From positions 56,355 through 120,354 of the forward strand of contig JAKUCV010001889.1 of NCBI GenBank assembly GCA_028386065.3: DNA of 64,000 nt. Direction: 5' to 3'. Shown piece after piece: positions 13,048 to 26,333 of this stretch. The stretch is from Turnera subulata. Lineage: Eukaryota > Streptophyta > Magnoliopsida > Malpighiales > Passifloraceae. Under the pieces are notes generated by a model that saw only the letters and a list, made by a program, of their open reading frames with translations, did no database searches and was not told the origin of the DNA. Position 1 is the stretch's first letter; each line of letters starts with the position of its first letter. The position numbers and the translations under genes are program-made.

Positions 13048-15275
13048 TTGGTGCATATTATGGCATTGGGAAAACCAAAAGGAAAAACAAAGAAAGAATA
13101 CTTCTGTCTATACTTGAGATTGAGAGGCTCTTATGGTTTCAGAACATCACCTTAATGAAACCCAGTTTTAGCCCTTCCCCTTTTTTGGAACTATGTGAAT
13201 ATATGTGGATAGGTGAAAGAGTTTTGGGATTAGGGTATAGTCGCGTGTCGAGACTTCTCCTATTTGAATTTTGAGCTTTGTAACAATTGGGATCGCTTTC
13301 AAAGTGTAAATGCATGATGTGGTTGTAATTGAATGGTTCATAAGTATTTTTGTTACAGATTTTGTGGTAAGAGATGTCACTGAAGATCACTCTAATGTTT
13401 TTAAGTATTTTCCTTTTCTGGGAATACATACCATCAGTGACCAGTCACATAGGTTGGGTAGCACTGAATTACTAAAAACTTCATCCAAACTGAGGTTAAA
13501 TTATAATTTCCCTCCCTTTCCCCAATCTTTCCACCTTTTAACTAATTACCAAAAGAATTGCTAATTACAAATCAGTATGCATTGGCTACAGCCTACAGGG
13601 TATATAATGAAGGTCTAGCTTTATGACCAAATTGAATGGAATTTCTGTTATTTAAAAGCATAAATGATTTTTGAACAGTCCTTACAATAACTTATCATTA
13701 GATTCACATTGCAACAAATTAGATGTCCAAATGAACTTAATAATTTTCTTATAAAGGATAAAATTTTCTCAATATTTGACTTCATCATTAAAAAAAATTG
13801 GATCCGACAACTTATTTCAGGATATTAATGTCAAACTATTTGAAACCAACCAACTAAGTATATTTTTCTTGAACTATATGTATATCCACAAATTCACTTT
13901 AGAATACTCGCCTTACAATAAAATGCAATAAAAAGTTTATAGAGCTCCCTTATGCATTCTTCTTAGGACATTTTGATACAAAAACATAAAATTGAGAATA
14001 CTTCTTAAAGAAACAAAAAAAAAATGGCATTAACTTTAAATGTTTCGCTTTGAAAATAGTTAAAACCAACATTATTAAACCCAACCCAGCCCGACCCATT
14101 GAAATCTTAATGGTAAATCGGGACCTGACATGACCCAAGCGGGTTTTTATCCATCCCGTCTATAGGTTCTAAAAACTCGCTTGGGTCATGTCAGGTTCAT
14201 TGGGTTTCACGGGTTTTGCAACCCCATATTTGTTTTCTGGGTTGAATCAACTCTCCCAAATTTTTTCCTACCATTTAAATGCAACAAACTATACGGTGGA
14301 CCTCTTGTTTATATAATTTAAATTTCATAAATTATCAATTGGACCCTGGTTGGATCACGATTGAACCTTTTTATACTCTACCTATTCCCAAACCGGTTCA
14401 ATGACCGTACCACGTTTAATAATTTTGCTTTAAACATGTATGTACTTATAAAAATACGGAACTCCAGCATATGCATGAGAGCAAATAAAAGGGGAAATAA
14501 AACAAAATTTATGTTAAGTAACGTTGCTAACTTGGTATATATATCCCTTTACCCCGATTCACCGAATCCACTAGGGTTCCCTATCTCAGCTTTGTTAAAA
14601 AAATAGGGTTCCCTCTCCGCTCTCACTCGAGGCATACACTTTTTCTTGTGCAATATTCAAATTCAACTGACAATAAGAACGAAGGGACATGAGACACAGA
14701 AGAAAATTGGGGAAACCCAGTAATTATCCATCGGTATCTGCCCATTTTTATAGTACCTTTTAACCACTAGTCAAAGCCCCCCAATACAGTGCAGTCTCTA
14801 TTAATTACTTGGTCACGCAATCACCTATTCAAAACATTTCTTTTCCTCTTCCCCCTCTTTACTAGCTGCTTTCCCTCCTTTTTCTTGTCCTTTCGTATTA
14901 CCCTTCTATTGTCCTTTCTGTTCCTTCAGGTTCAGTACAGTGAAAAGTTTTTTAGAAAAGAAAAATACTTAAACATCAAGTAGTCATACATACATTGGAC
15001 TCAAACCTTTAGTAGACCAAGACTTAAAAAAGTTTTCAAGTTCTTTTCACGTTAATTTACATGAAAAGAGTCTTTAAAGAGCACTTGCGCTTTTTCTGTT
15101 GACCTGTGTCTTTGTTCCTTACTTCTTATATAGAACACTTCGTGGGTTTGCTTTGCCTGTAAGTCTCTCTCTCTCTTCCTCTTTTTCTCTGCGATTCTGT
15201 CGATGATGTTGCCATTCTAACAAAACCTCTTTTGGGTTTTGAGCAGTTAATCATTTCAAGCCAGAAAGTGAAACA
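13048..15275. other. Intergenic between helicases B and C, with one hairpin
   Basis: AT-rich, with no supported gene. A near-perfect 25-bp inverted repeat (14125-14149 and 14170-14194) has a 20-bp loop. The stretch from about 14790 aligns loosely with the D promoter (37975-39258) and is the promoter of C. A TATA-like TTATATAG lies at 15126-15133, followed by a leader intron 15159-15246 inside a CT-rich leader. Confidence 0.55.
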
Positions 15276-18200
15276 ATGAGCATCTCTTACGTGAAGAAGC
15301 CAATCGCGGGCACTTCTCAGGTGAATGACCCAATCGCCGGTAGAGGATTTGTGGACTCGGTGCTTTCATGGTCTGTGGACGAATTGCTCAACAAAGATCT
15401 TTACAGGGGCCAGGTATGTTTGCTTAAGTTTGTAACTTCTTCTTTAGAAACCGCTAAATTTTGGATCTTTTTTTAAGAAACCGCTAAAGTTTGTAACTTT
15501 ATGGTTTATACGCATAGGTGTGTGCATGTAGTTCCCGATTATACACTACTGAGGTTGGACACACACATCTAGTGTCTTTGTCTTAATTTGTTTGGTCGTA
15601 CTTCCATTTTTATGTGTTTGCGTTTTCTTGGGTAGTAATTTTTTTGTGTGCTGCTCTTTGAAATGATTTATTATATTGTTTTATATATGAGTTGCTTTGT
15701 TATGCTTAAATGGGCAAAACATACATTCGTGATTATAATAAGAGAAGCTTTAATCACTGTCAGTTCAAGAGGCCACATAAAAGAAATTCGATGTTGACAT
15801 GTCTTGGGTGCGATTATCATTTTTTGTTGGAACAATGTCTTGGGTGGGATTATCATCTCCCATTTATTTTGATCTTGAGTAACTTCTTGATAATTACATC
15901 AATTAGCTAGCAAATTTGCGTCTTTTTTGATGATTTGGTAGTTTGAATAAACTTTTCTTCCATTTGTTGGCTCGATAACTACGTTTTGATTATCATTTTA
16001 ATTTTAGCTATTTCAAATGAACAAATAAAACAAACTAGAGAAGTGATTATCTACCGTGACATTATTTCCATGTAACTGGGCATACAATCCATGTCATAAT
16101 TTGACCACAGAGTAATTGAATTAGATGGAACAACTATTACAATTGGCTTACAACAAAATAATCAGCTTGTTTTGTCATCAGGATGTAAACACCTGATCAT
16201 TGTCTGTACAAATTTGCTAAATACTAGATTGGGATTAAATTGTGTTGTTTCAACACTGGTTGGAACATACTGCAATATCCATCATATCATATTTGGGTAT
16301 TAAGTCGTCAAATTCTACTAGAAACTCCTATGAGTATTGGATCAAAGAATTGCCTTCCAGAATTTACTAAGTTAAACTAGCTAGGGAGGGCAGGGCCAGC
16401 ATTGCAACCTGAGGATGACACAGGCCAACCTGCCCCTTACTCTACTTATGGATTTAAATTATGTTACTTGCAGTTCCATTTCTTGTGTAGGCTTCTTGCT
16501 GCTACATTATTCTGCGGTAAATAATTTTTCTGGAAGAGTTAAAAGGAACATTCTTTTAGCTCGTAGGCTCGAGGGCTCGACTTCCTTCCTGAACTACTTT
16601 AAATCTGCATCTGTTAACAGGTGGAGAAGATACCAGAGACATTTGCTTCGGCTGAGCATTACATGAAGGCATTCATTGATCCACTTCTTGAGGAAACACA
16701 TGCTGAATTATCTTCAACCATGGAGACAGTCCCTCGATCACCAACCAGGGAAATATTATATATCAGAAGAACTAAAAAGTTTGCACTTCCAAGAGACTTT
16801 TTCTATACCATAACGATGAGAAGAACCAAAGGAGCATATGAGCCTGTAATTGGTGATCTAATAACCTTGACATGCGTGAGACCGAAATGCATCGATGATT
16901 TGAAAGGACCTCAAGGATCTTACCTTGTGGGTTTTGTTCTTGGGGTAAGAGAAATGCATACTTATAAAGTCTCCATATTATCATCAAGGCCTATTTTCCC
17001 TGAAGATGTCTTGACCAGTGAAGGGGAACGGCTTAGAATTATTGAACAGGATAAGCAGAGGAGACAAACTATGTTTGGTGTTTATTTGATGAATTTGACA
17101 ACAAATTTACGTATATGGCGAGCATTGAACTCACAGCTAGAGGGGAAGAATATGAACATTATAACTACAGTTCTGCAGAATAACTTCAGCGTAAGAGTTA
17201 GGGTCTACAGCATTCATATGTCCTGTTTATCAATTTCTGTTGAACTTGGCCTAATTCACATCTAACCTGCCATATTGTTGCATTGCAGGAACCAGAGAAT
17301 TGTACCATCTGCTTGTCCAGAAATGATAGTGATGTGTTGTCTTTATCTCGTTCTGTCAGTTTAAATGATTCCCAAGAAGCTGCGGTTTTAAGCTGTATTG
17401 ACACTCCAAAATGCAGCCATCATAATACAGTCAAACTGATATGGGGTCCTCCAGGAACTGGGAAAACAAAGACAACCAGTGTCTTGTTATATACCCTTTT
17501 TAAGGTGAGATGCAGAACCCTTACTTGTGCTCCAACCAACAATGCTGTGTTAGAAGTGGCAACCCGTGTCTTCAGATTATCAGCCGGGTTGCTTAAATAT
17601 AAGACTTATGGTATGGGGGATATAGTTCTGTTTGGAAGCAAGCAGAGACTGAAGATGGATGAAAATGAAGACCTTCTTGATATATTTCTTGATCATCGTG
17701 TTGATGTACTTGAGGATTGTTTTAATCCATTAAATGGTTGGAAGCAGAGTTTAGCATCCATGATATGTTTGCTCGAAGATCCTGAAAAGCAGTATCGCTT
17801 ATACTTGGAGGCTGGCACAGGCAAGGAAGATAGAGGGGAAAATCTATCAGCAGAGGAAGAGAATAAGGATCAAAACAAGGACAAGAAGAGCGACTCAATT
17901 CGGAACAAAGTCTTAAAAAAAGCTTTGAAAAAAGCAATGACCAGGAATGCACAGTCAAACATCCAGGGGCAAAGTCAATTGAAGCAGAAAGAAAAAGAGG
18001 ATGAGGATACTCCCTCCAAAAACAAGGAACCACCAAAATTGACATACGATCAATTTTTTAGGAAAAATTTTAGTGTCTTGGCAGAGAGGTTGAAGTTTTG
18101 CATTGAAAATTTGTACACTCACTTACCAACTTCGGCCATTCCATTAGCAGTGGTGAAGAAAATGGTCAGAGGTCTTGCTTTGCTTCGATCCTTTGAAGAT

Positions 18201-20796
18201 TTGTTGGTCACTGTTAGTGTTGCCGTTGAGGGGCTGAAACAGATTTTGGAGGACAATGAATACTCCAGAGATGGAGTTGATCATAAGCACATTAAATTGA
18301 GGAATGAAAAAGCAGAGTTCCTGGATGCACTGAGATTACTTCCTCCAACATTTGATGTTCCATTCAACTTGAAGATGTTCTGTTTGAAACATGCAAGGCT
18401 TCTGTTCTGCACAGCCTCACGCTCCGCAAAACTCCACGTTGAAGGAATGATTCCTTTTCAGTTCTTGGTTATTGATGAAGCTGCTCAGCTTAAAGAGTGT
18501 GAATCAACCATCCCTTTACAGCTCCCTGGTCTTCATCGTGCTATTCTCATAGGAGATGAACAGCAATTGCCTGCAATGGTTCATAGCAAGGTTTATTAAA
18601 TCCATCACTATTTCTTTCTGCTATATTGTCATAATAATGAGCAAACATTTATGAGTACTCACAAATTTTAAAATTCTTCATGAATATTATCACAGATTTC
18701 TGAGGAGGCTGGATTCGGAAGAAGTTTGTTTGAGAGGCTGGTAAAGCTGGGATGCAACAGGCACCTTCTGGATACCCAGTACAGGATGCACCCATCTATA
18801 AGTTCGTTCCCGAATAGGGAGTTCTATGATAAAAGAATTTTGGATGGGCTCCTTGTCAAAGAAGCAAGGTACAGAAGAAGTTTTCTTAAGGGAGACATGT
18901 ATGGTTCATACTCTTTTATAAACATCGCATACGGGAAGGAAGAATTGGATGAGCTGAAGAGCTTAAAAAATACTGTTGAGGCTGCTGTGGTCGTTGATAT
19001 TGTTGAGAGACTATACAAAGGTATCATTACAGCCGATTGTGCTTAGAAAATTCTGTATAATTTTGTTCCAATCACTTGTTGAAGGATTCGTTATCCTAAT
19101 ATATTGGTGCTGCAGATTTCATTCGCTCGAAAAAGGAGATAAGCATTGGGGTCATATCACCATACAACGCTCAAGTTCGTGTCCTTCAAGAGAAGCTTGA
19201 AAAATATAATTCAGAATCAAATAGCAATTTTTCTGTAAAAATTGGCTCTGTTGACGGCTTTCAAGGAGGGGAGAAGGATGTGATAATTCTGACTACTGTC
19301 AGATGTAACGCAAATGGGGCAGTAGGTTTTGTTTCCAATCGTCAACGTTCAAATGTGGCACTTACTCGTGCGAGGTATTAAGTAGGGAAGCATTTCTTTT
19401 TCTGTATATTCACTATCTTTGGTGATTCAAAATTTATCAGGTCCACCTGACTGTGTAGGCATTGTCTTTGGATTCTTGGTAATGAAGAGACTTTGGTCAG
19501 AAGTAGAACTGTCTGGAAGAAGTTGGTCCATGATGCAAAGTCACGTCGATGCTTCTATAATGCCGAAGAGGACAACAGCTTGGCTAAGGCTATTACAGAT
19601 GCCGTGATTGAGATTGGCGATTTTGATATTTTACTGCAAAAGGATTCCATATTGTTCAAGAAGGCAAGATGGATGGTATGTGAGCCTATATATGTCTTCA
19701 CATCTGTATGATCAGCACAGTTAGTTGTTCTAAGGTTCATAATTTGTGTGTTTAAATTCTTATGATCTGGTTTCTTGAATTGAATGAATTCCATTTGTTT
19801 ACGTATGTGTCCTATATTACTGCTAAGTATAGAGAACTTACAAGGAATATTTCATCTCGTCTTGGCCGAAATATTATGATCATTTGTTTGTAAGAGGTGC
19901 TAAACCTATGTTACCTATTTAACACAGGTTTGCTTCAGTGATGATTTTCTGGGATCTATGGCAAGACTGGAGGTTGGAATTCAGAAGGAGGTGTTTTCCC
20001 TTCTAGTAAAACTTACTGATGGTTGGCGTCAGTCTCAAAACAAGAGAAGAGGCCAAATTGTCCATCACGGACCTTCTTCACAGTTGCTCGAGCAATGCTT
20101 GGTCAGGGGTAAGCTATATCTAGCTTGGACTGTGGAGGTTCTCTCGGAGAATTCATTTCACCTTCAAGGTTTGAAGGTTTTGGATATCTTGCCATTGTCT
20201 GATCTGCCAAAACTAGCAAACGCTATTGACGCAATGTTTAAGAATTATTCTGAGGCGCACATGAACCGCTGCATACACAAAAGCATGGAAGGGTAAGCTA
20301 AAATTTCACCCCAACTTAGTGAGGATAAATCATTAGACATATATTCTAAATTCTTATGTGGTCTTCAGGACATCTGTATAGGATTCATTGGTTGCCAGCC
20401 GACTTATTGGCAGTATATATCAAATGAAGTAAGAACCATACTTATCTTATTATTGCAGGAATTTGGTTATTCCGATGAGATGGCCCATGAAGTGTAATAG
20501 GATCGGTGAATGTAGTAGTAGTTCAAAAGCTGATGCTGTGGAGCTGTCGAAACAACTAGCATCACTCAGTGTGAAGGATGAACGCAAGAACCCATCTGCT
20601 AAAACATGCAAGTACGTCATAAGTTTCAATTCCTCTAATTGATAGTATGCATTAGAAAATCAGAATTGGTTAAGAGGTTCTGATTTGCACATCTCAAATC
20701 CTTTTTGTTTAACATCTGTATGTTGATAATATTCTGTTTTAAACCAGCTGGTTGTTTTGTTTAATCATGATCAGGATGGTATGGAAGCCCAACTGA
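15276..20796 (+). CDS. SEN1/UPF1-like superfamily-1 helicase, copy C (most complete)
   Basis: Best-preserved copy, about 1116 aa. Exons: 15276-15413, 16621-17190, 17289-18590, 18696-19020, 19116-19374, 19459-19675, 19928-20292, 20459-20611 and 20775-20796 (stop TGA). Family N-terminal region is residues 1-236. Walker A GPPGTGKT is about 289-296, DEAAQ about 632, GDEQQLPA about 658, QYRMHPS about 698, VDGFQGGE about 824, then ALTRAR. A Lys/Glu-rich, low-complexity linker between motifs Ia and II (about 415-490) differs strongly among copies. The C-terminal part after the core (exons 7-9) has no motif I recognise. No transmembrane or signal segment is seen. The context GAAACAATG is shared with D. 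Function beyond nucleic-acid unwinding is unknown. Confidence 0.87.
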
Positions 20797-21172
20797 CGAA
20801 GTTTCAAGAATGGTTAACGAGGGCGTTCTTTTGTACCTGCCAAAAAATTTTTGTCTACCAAACCAGACTATACATGATTTTGTACTAGCCTCTCTGTTTT
20901 GCGTAAGTCGGACATTGCAAGGTAGATCATTTCGGGCAACTCCGTCATTAATATTTGTAAAGAATGAAGCACTTCACGCAGGGAAGATGCATGCCTTCTT
21001 ATGATGCCAAAAGTTTCTTTTTGTGGGGGATTTACTTCTTGCTTTCTATGGGGCTGATGCTTCCAGTTTTCTTATTTTTGTCTTTTATAGTTTCTAAACT
21101 GTAACTGAAAAAAATGCATTGCGTCTCCAAGGTAGTGTTTTCATTTACCAACATTCCAGCTTGTAACCAAGG
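20797..21172. other. 3' region of helicase C
   Basis: Probable 3'UTR; it aligns in patches with the sequence after helicase D (about 44860-44960). It ends abruptly at the left border of the chimeric retrotransposon, immediately after CAAGG (21168-21172). Confidence 0.55.
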
Positions 21173-21658
21173 TGTTGGGTGTTCAAACATGAGTAATTGT
21201 CCCACATCGGATAGAAAGAGACCAAATGAGTAAAATATAAGTGGAATGGACCCATGTACCCAATGCCTTAAGGTTTTGGGTTACTTTGTGGTGTCCAAGC
21301 CCACGAGTGTGGATATCACTTGGGTCTCGTTTGTTTTCTTCCCGATTTGCGGGCTACTCCCGGCGCTTTACGCGACATGGTTTGCCCCGTGGTTGCTGCC
21401 CTCACGTGGAGCGAGCTCGAGATTCCAGTTTCAGGCCTAGGTGTGGAGTTGTAAGGCGCAAAAGATGCTTCCATTGTAGGGGGAGTATGCCTTAAGGTTT
21501 TGGGTTACTTTGTGGTGTCCAAGCCCACAAGTATGGATCTCACTTGGGCCTCGCTTGTTTTCTCCCCCATTTGCGGACTACTCCCGGCGCATCTCACTTG
21601 GGCCTCGCTTGTTTTCTCCCCCATTTGCAGACTACTCCCGGCGCTTTACTTGCTAACA
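21173..21658 (+). repeat. Rearranged TRIM LTR (type A), left end of complex
   Basis: Compared with the 207-bp type A LTR at 27120 and the 290-bp TRIM interior, this copy has three deletions at short direct repeats (around 21370, 21460 and 21492). It also has a roughly 60-bp tandem duplication of the LTR tail (about 21538-21650). It ends GCTAACA and is followed by AG and the primer-binding site. It acts as the upstream LTR of the copia body, although the copia's own downstream LTR is unrelated. Confidence 0.75.
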
Positions 21659-21698
21659 AGTGGTAGCGGAGCTTTGGTTGTCAGCTGTATAACTGAAT

Positions 21699-22982
21699 AT
21701 GGAGGCTAATGTTAGCAAGATGGTATGCCAATGTTTGGTTCGAAGAAACCCAATTCTATGTCTGACCTATATTCGGCAATGGGTAGAAGACAATGTTATG
21801 AATCACATTGTTAATAAGACACATGCTAGAAGTTTGTGGGATAAGCTGGAAACATTGTATGCTTCAAAGACTGGCAACAACAAGCTGTTCTTGTTGAAGC
21901 AGTTGATGAATTTGAGATACAAGGAAGGTGGCTCTATTTTAGATCATGTGAATGATTTTCAGGGTATCCTTGATCAGTTAACTGGAATGGGAGTTAAGTT
22001 TGACGAAGAGATACAAGGACTTTGGTTGTTGAACACTTTGCCAGATTCTTGGGAAACTCTTCGTATTTCTTTGGCCAATTCTGCTCCTAATGGTGTTGTG
22101 ACAATGGAGTATGTTAAAAGTGGTGTTTTGAACGAAGAGTCGAGAAGAAGATCTCAAGGTTCATCTTCATCATCACAATCTGATATTCTTGTTGTTCAAG
22201 AGAGGGGCAGAGAAAAGTTTAAAGGTAATCACAGAGGTTCAAGCAAAAGCAGAAGTAAATCTCGAAATAAGAACAAGACCTTTGAATGCGAATTTTGTGG
22301 TCGCATAGGACACACCCAGAAATACTGTTACAAGCTGAAAAAGGAGATGAAGAAGAAAGGGAAGGAAGATAAAGACAATGGGAATGGAAATTCCGTTGCT
22401 GTAGCTTCTGATCTTCTCATCACTCTTGATGAGAATATCATCAATTTTGCATGTAATGAGACTAGTTGGGTGGTGGATTCTTGTGCTGCATTTCATGTGA
22501 CTTCAAGAAAGGAGTTCTTTGCATCTTATACACCTGGTGACTTTGGTGTATTGAAGATGGGTAATGGCAATCAGACAAGAGTGGTTGGCATTGGAACAGT
22601 TTATCTGCAGTCCAGTAATGGTACAAGGTTTGTTCTTAATAATGTCAAACATGCACCTGATGTTTGTTTGAATTTGATTTATGCAGGAAGACTTGATGAT
22701 GATGGCTACTGCAATTTCTTTGGTGATGGACAGTGGAAGCTCACCAAAGGTTCTTTAGTTGTGGCCAAAGGTAAAAAGTCTTCTAATTTATACCTAATGC
22801 AAGGTTCTATTGCTCATGGTTCTGTGAACTTGGTTGAAACTGATAGCAGTTCAGAGTTGTGGCATAAAAGGCTCAGTCATATGAGTGAAAAGGGGATGAA
22901 TTGTTTGGCCAAGAAGAATTTGCTTTTGAGAGTAAAAGTAGTGAGATTGAACAAGTGTGTTCACTGCTTGGCTGGAAAGTAG
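21699..22982 (+). pseudogene. Copia gag, zinc knuckle, protease and start of integrase (dead)
   Basis: Tnt1-type (Tork/TNT-like) copia polyprotein start. Visible parts: a UBN2-type gag region (SLWDKLETLY, residues about 45-150), a zinc knuckle CEFCGRIGHTQKYC (CX2CX4HX4C), and a protease site VDSCA where the family has DSG. It ends with the integrase zinc-binding region (LWHKRLSH ... CVHCLAGK) and an in-frame TAG at 22980-22982. The first 40-50 gag residues look missing or changed. Downstream pieces stay in the same frame. Confidence 0.85.
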
Positions 22983-24032
22983 AAAAGAGTTTTTTTCAAA
23001 AGTCATTCTCCCTTCAGAAAGCCAGATTTATTGGAGTTGATACATTCTGATGTGTGTGGTCCTTTGAAGGTAAAGTCACATGGTGGTGCACTTTATTTTG
23101 TGACTTTTATTGATGACCATTCAAGGAAGCTCTGGGTTTATACTTTGAAGACCAAAGATTAGGTATTTGATAAATTCAGAGAATTTCAGGCCTTGGTTGA
23201 AAGACAAACAAGCAAGAAGATCAAATGCATTCGTACTGACAATGGTGGTGAGTACTGTGGTCCATTTGATAGTTATTGTAGGGAGAAAGGTGTTAGACAT
23301 CAGGAAACTCCTCCAAAGACTCCTCAGTTGAATGGTGAAAGGATGAAGAGGACATTGATTGAGAGAGTCAGATGTTTGCTTGCAGAAGCAAAACTACCAA
23401 GATCCTTTTAGGCTGAAGCACTCAACACAGTGACATATGTTGTCAATTTATCTCCTGCTGCCGCATTGGATGGTGATGTACCTGACAGAGTATGGTTAGG
23501 TAAGGATGTTTCTTATTATCATTTGAAAGTTTTTGGATGCAAAGCTTTTGTGCATGTTCCTAAGGATGAAAGGTCGAAGCTGGATGTCAAGACTAGACAG
23601 TGTATCTTCATCAGATATGGTCAGGATGAATTTGGCTACCGGTTGTATGATCCGGTTGAAAAGAAGCTAGTTAGAAGTTGCGATGTGGTATTCTTTGAAG
23701 ACCAGACCATTGAAGATATTGGAAAAGCAGAAAATTTAGTTTCTAAAAACCAAGAGAGTTTGGTTGATCTTGAGCTAGTGCCTTCGACTAAGACACCTGA
23801 TGTAGTAGGACATGATTTTCAGCATGATGATATCCAGGATAACTTTCAGTTTGATGATCAAGTTCAGGATGATTAGCAGGATGCACACGTGTTTGACGAT
23901 ACCGTGGATGATCAGCATGGTGCACATGTGTTTGACGATATAGTGGATGATGTTGATGATGAGCAGCAGCCGGTATAAACAGATACAACAGCTGAGGAAG
24001 TTGTAGAAACTTCTCACAGGACATCTAGTAGG
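22983..24032 (+). pseudogene. Copia integrase core and linker (dead)
   Basis: Continues in the same frame as the gag part. Integrase landmarks: HSDVCGPL, FIDDHSRKLWVY and RTDNGGEY, then the C-terminal GCKAFVHVPKDERSKLD block typical of copia integrases. In-frame stops lie at 23160-23162 (TAG), 23409-23411 (TAG), 23874-23876 (TAG) and 23976-23978 (TAA). No frameshift was found. A Gln/Asp-rich repeat lies around 23820-23960. Confidence 0.85.
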
Positions 24033-24902
24033 GTGAAAAAACCCTCTTCACGGTATCCACCAAGTCAATATGTGCTTTTTACTGATGGGGGAGAACCTGA
24101 ATGTTTCAAAGAAGCCATGGAGAGTGAACAGAAGAAGCTATGGCTTGAAGCTACGAAGGATGAGATGAAATCCTTACATGACAATCATACCTTTGATTTG
24201 GTTAAGTTACCTTCGAACAAAAGAGCTTTGAAGAATCGGTGGGTTTTTAGAGTGAATCATGAAAGTGGCACTACTACTCCACGTTACAAAGCCAGGTTAG
24301 TCGTCAAGGGCTTTAACCAGAAGAAAGGTATAGATTTTGAAGAAATTTTCTCTCCAGTTGTCAAAATGTCCTCTATCAGAGTTGTTTTGGGATTGACAGC
24401 ATGTCTTGATCTTGAGGTTGAACAGATGGATGTAAAGACAGCTTTTCTTCATGGTGATTTGGAAGAAGAATTATACATGGAGCAACCAGAAGGATTCAAA
24501 GAAAAAGGTAAAGAGAATTTTGTTTGCAGGTTGAAGAAGAGTTTATATGGCTTGAAGCAAGCTCCCAGGCAATGGTACAGAAAATTTGATTCTGTTATGA
24601 AAGTGAAAGGTTTCAAGAAGACCTCTTCTGATCATTGTGTTTTTGTGCAAAAATTCTCTGATGATGACTTGTTATTTTGTTGCTCTATGTTGAAACAGGA
24701 GTTAAGCAAGTCTTTTGCCATGAAAGACTTAGGACCAGCAAAGCAGATTCTTGGGATAAGGATTATTCATGATAGAGCAGCAAGGAAGTTATCGCTATCA
24801 CAACAGAGCTACATTGAAAAGGTGGTTCAAAAATTCAAAATGGATAAAGCGAAAGTGGTAGGTACACCTCTTGCTGTGCATCTTAAGTTGAGTAAGAAGT
24901 AG
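24033..24902 (+). pseudogene. Copia reverse transcriptase lacking the YVDD box
   Basis: Recognisable blocks: NRWVFRVN, RYKARLVVKGFNQ, FSPVVKMSSIR, QMDVKTAFLHGDLEEELYM and LKKSLYGLKQAPRQWY. After SDDD the protein reads LLFCCSMLKQELSKSFAMKDLGP. The catalytic YVDD box and its flank are absent through an in-frame deletion near 24665-24700. The segment ends with TAG at 24900-24902. Enzyme activity would be lost. Confidence 0.87.
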
Positions 24903-24932
24903 TGTCCTTCTTGTGAGCAAGAGAAGGATGAT

Positions 24933-25610
24933 ATGTCAAAGATTCCTTATGCATCAGCAGTAGGCAATTTGATATATGCAATGGTTTGCACAAGACCTGA
25001 TATTGCTCATGCAGTTGGTACATTTAGTAGATTTCTTTCTAATCCAGGGAGAGAGCATTGGAATGCTGTGAAGTGGATTATGCAGTATCTCTGTGGTACT
25101 TCTAATCTTAGTCTTTGTTTTGGAACAGGGAAGCCTACTTTAATGGGTTACACTGATTCTGATATGGCTGGAGATTTAGATACTAGAAAATCTACTTCAG
25201 GTTATCTGATTACCTTTGCAGGGGGAGCAGTTGCTTGGCAATCTAGATTGCAGAAGTGTATTGCATTGTCTACTACTGAAGCAGAATTTATAGCATCCGT
25301 TGAAGCAAGTAAAGAGATGCTATGGATGAAGAGGTTCGTGCAAGAGCTTGGTTTTAAGCAATAGAGATATGTGTTGCATTGTGACAGTCAAAGTGCCATT
25401 CATCTTAGCAAGAACTCTACATTTCATGGAAGGTCTAAACATATTGATGTTAGATGCCATTGGATTAGAGATGTTTTAGATTCTAAGCTACTTGAGCTTC
25501 AGAAGATACATACAGATGATAATGGTTCTGATATGATGACAAAAGCTCTGCCGATGAAGAAGTTTGAAGATTTTTGTTCAGTCGCCGGGATGGCGATTTC
25601 CTCCACCTAG
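24933..25610 (+). pseudogene. Copia RNase H domain (dead)
   Basis: Same frame as the upstream pieces. Landmarks: GYTDSDMAGD, STSGYL, ALSTTEAEFIA, HCDSQSAIHL and GRSKHIDVR, the usual copia RNase H signature. An in-frame TAG (25362-25364) splits it. It ends with TAG at 25608-25610, just before the polypurine tract and LTR B. Confidence 0.87.
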
Positions 25611-25628
25611 TCGGGAATGGGGGAGAAT

Positions 25629-26333
25629 TGTTGGGTTTTTGGGTTTCCCTCCTATGTGGAAAAAGCCCAATATGGATTGGCTCATCTTTTAGTACCCACT
25701 ATGCTTAGTATATATGTTATACTAAGTCTGAAAATAATTTGAGATTTTCAGAATATACAACAGAAAAGAAGTTTTTTGGTTACCAGAGAACGTTCAGGTT
25801 TCTGCGGCAACTTTGTCTACTTTGCCAAGTTTTGTTCAAAGACACTTTGCCGTTTCATTAACCGTTGGATCAGGTTGAAATTTTGTCAGGAGGTTCCTGA
25901 CACATTCATCTACAATCTAAACGGTGGAGATCGAATTCGGAGTTGTGGAGTTGTTACTTTGGAAGGTCGACGTAAGCTGCAGCTTTTGGTGAAATTCTCT
26001 ATAGCTCTTCTTGTTCTTTGTTGTAGTGCTGCTATCTATACTCTCTTATTTGGTGGTGCTGTTGGTACCTTTTGGAGGGAGTTTTTGTAACACACTTTTC
26101 TCATAGTGGAGTTGTTTGATGGACCTTAGGTCCCGTGGTTTTTACTCTTCGATTTGAAGGGGTTTTCCACGTAAAAATTTGGTGTCTCTTGTAGTTGTTG
26201 TTTTGTCTGCTCGCTGATTCTATTTTGCTGGTATTTGCTTGCTTCTAAGATATTCAGTTGATAGGGAAGTTTCATTGGGTAATTTGATATCTATTTCCGC
26301 TGCGTACACTGTTATCCGCTTTACTTCCCAACA
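25629..26333 (+). repeat. Copia downstream LTR (type B)
   Basis: 705 bp with inverted ends TGTTGGG...CCCAACA, directly after the polypurine tract AATGGGGGAGAAT. It is followed at 26336 by TGGTAGCGGAGC, so the same LTR is also positioned like a 5' LTR. No second copy of this LTR exists in the window. Confidence 0.8.
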
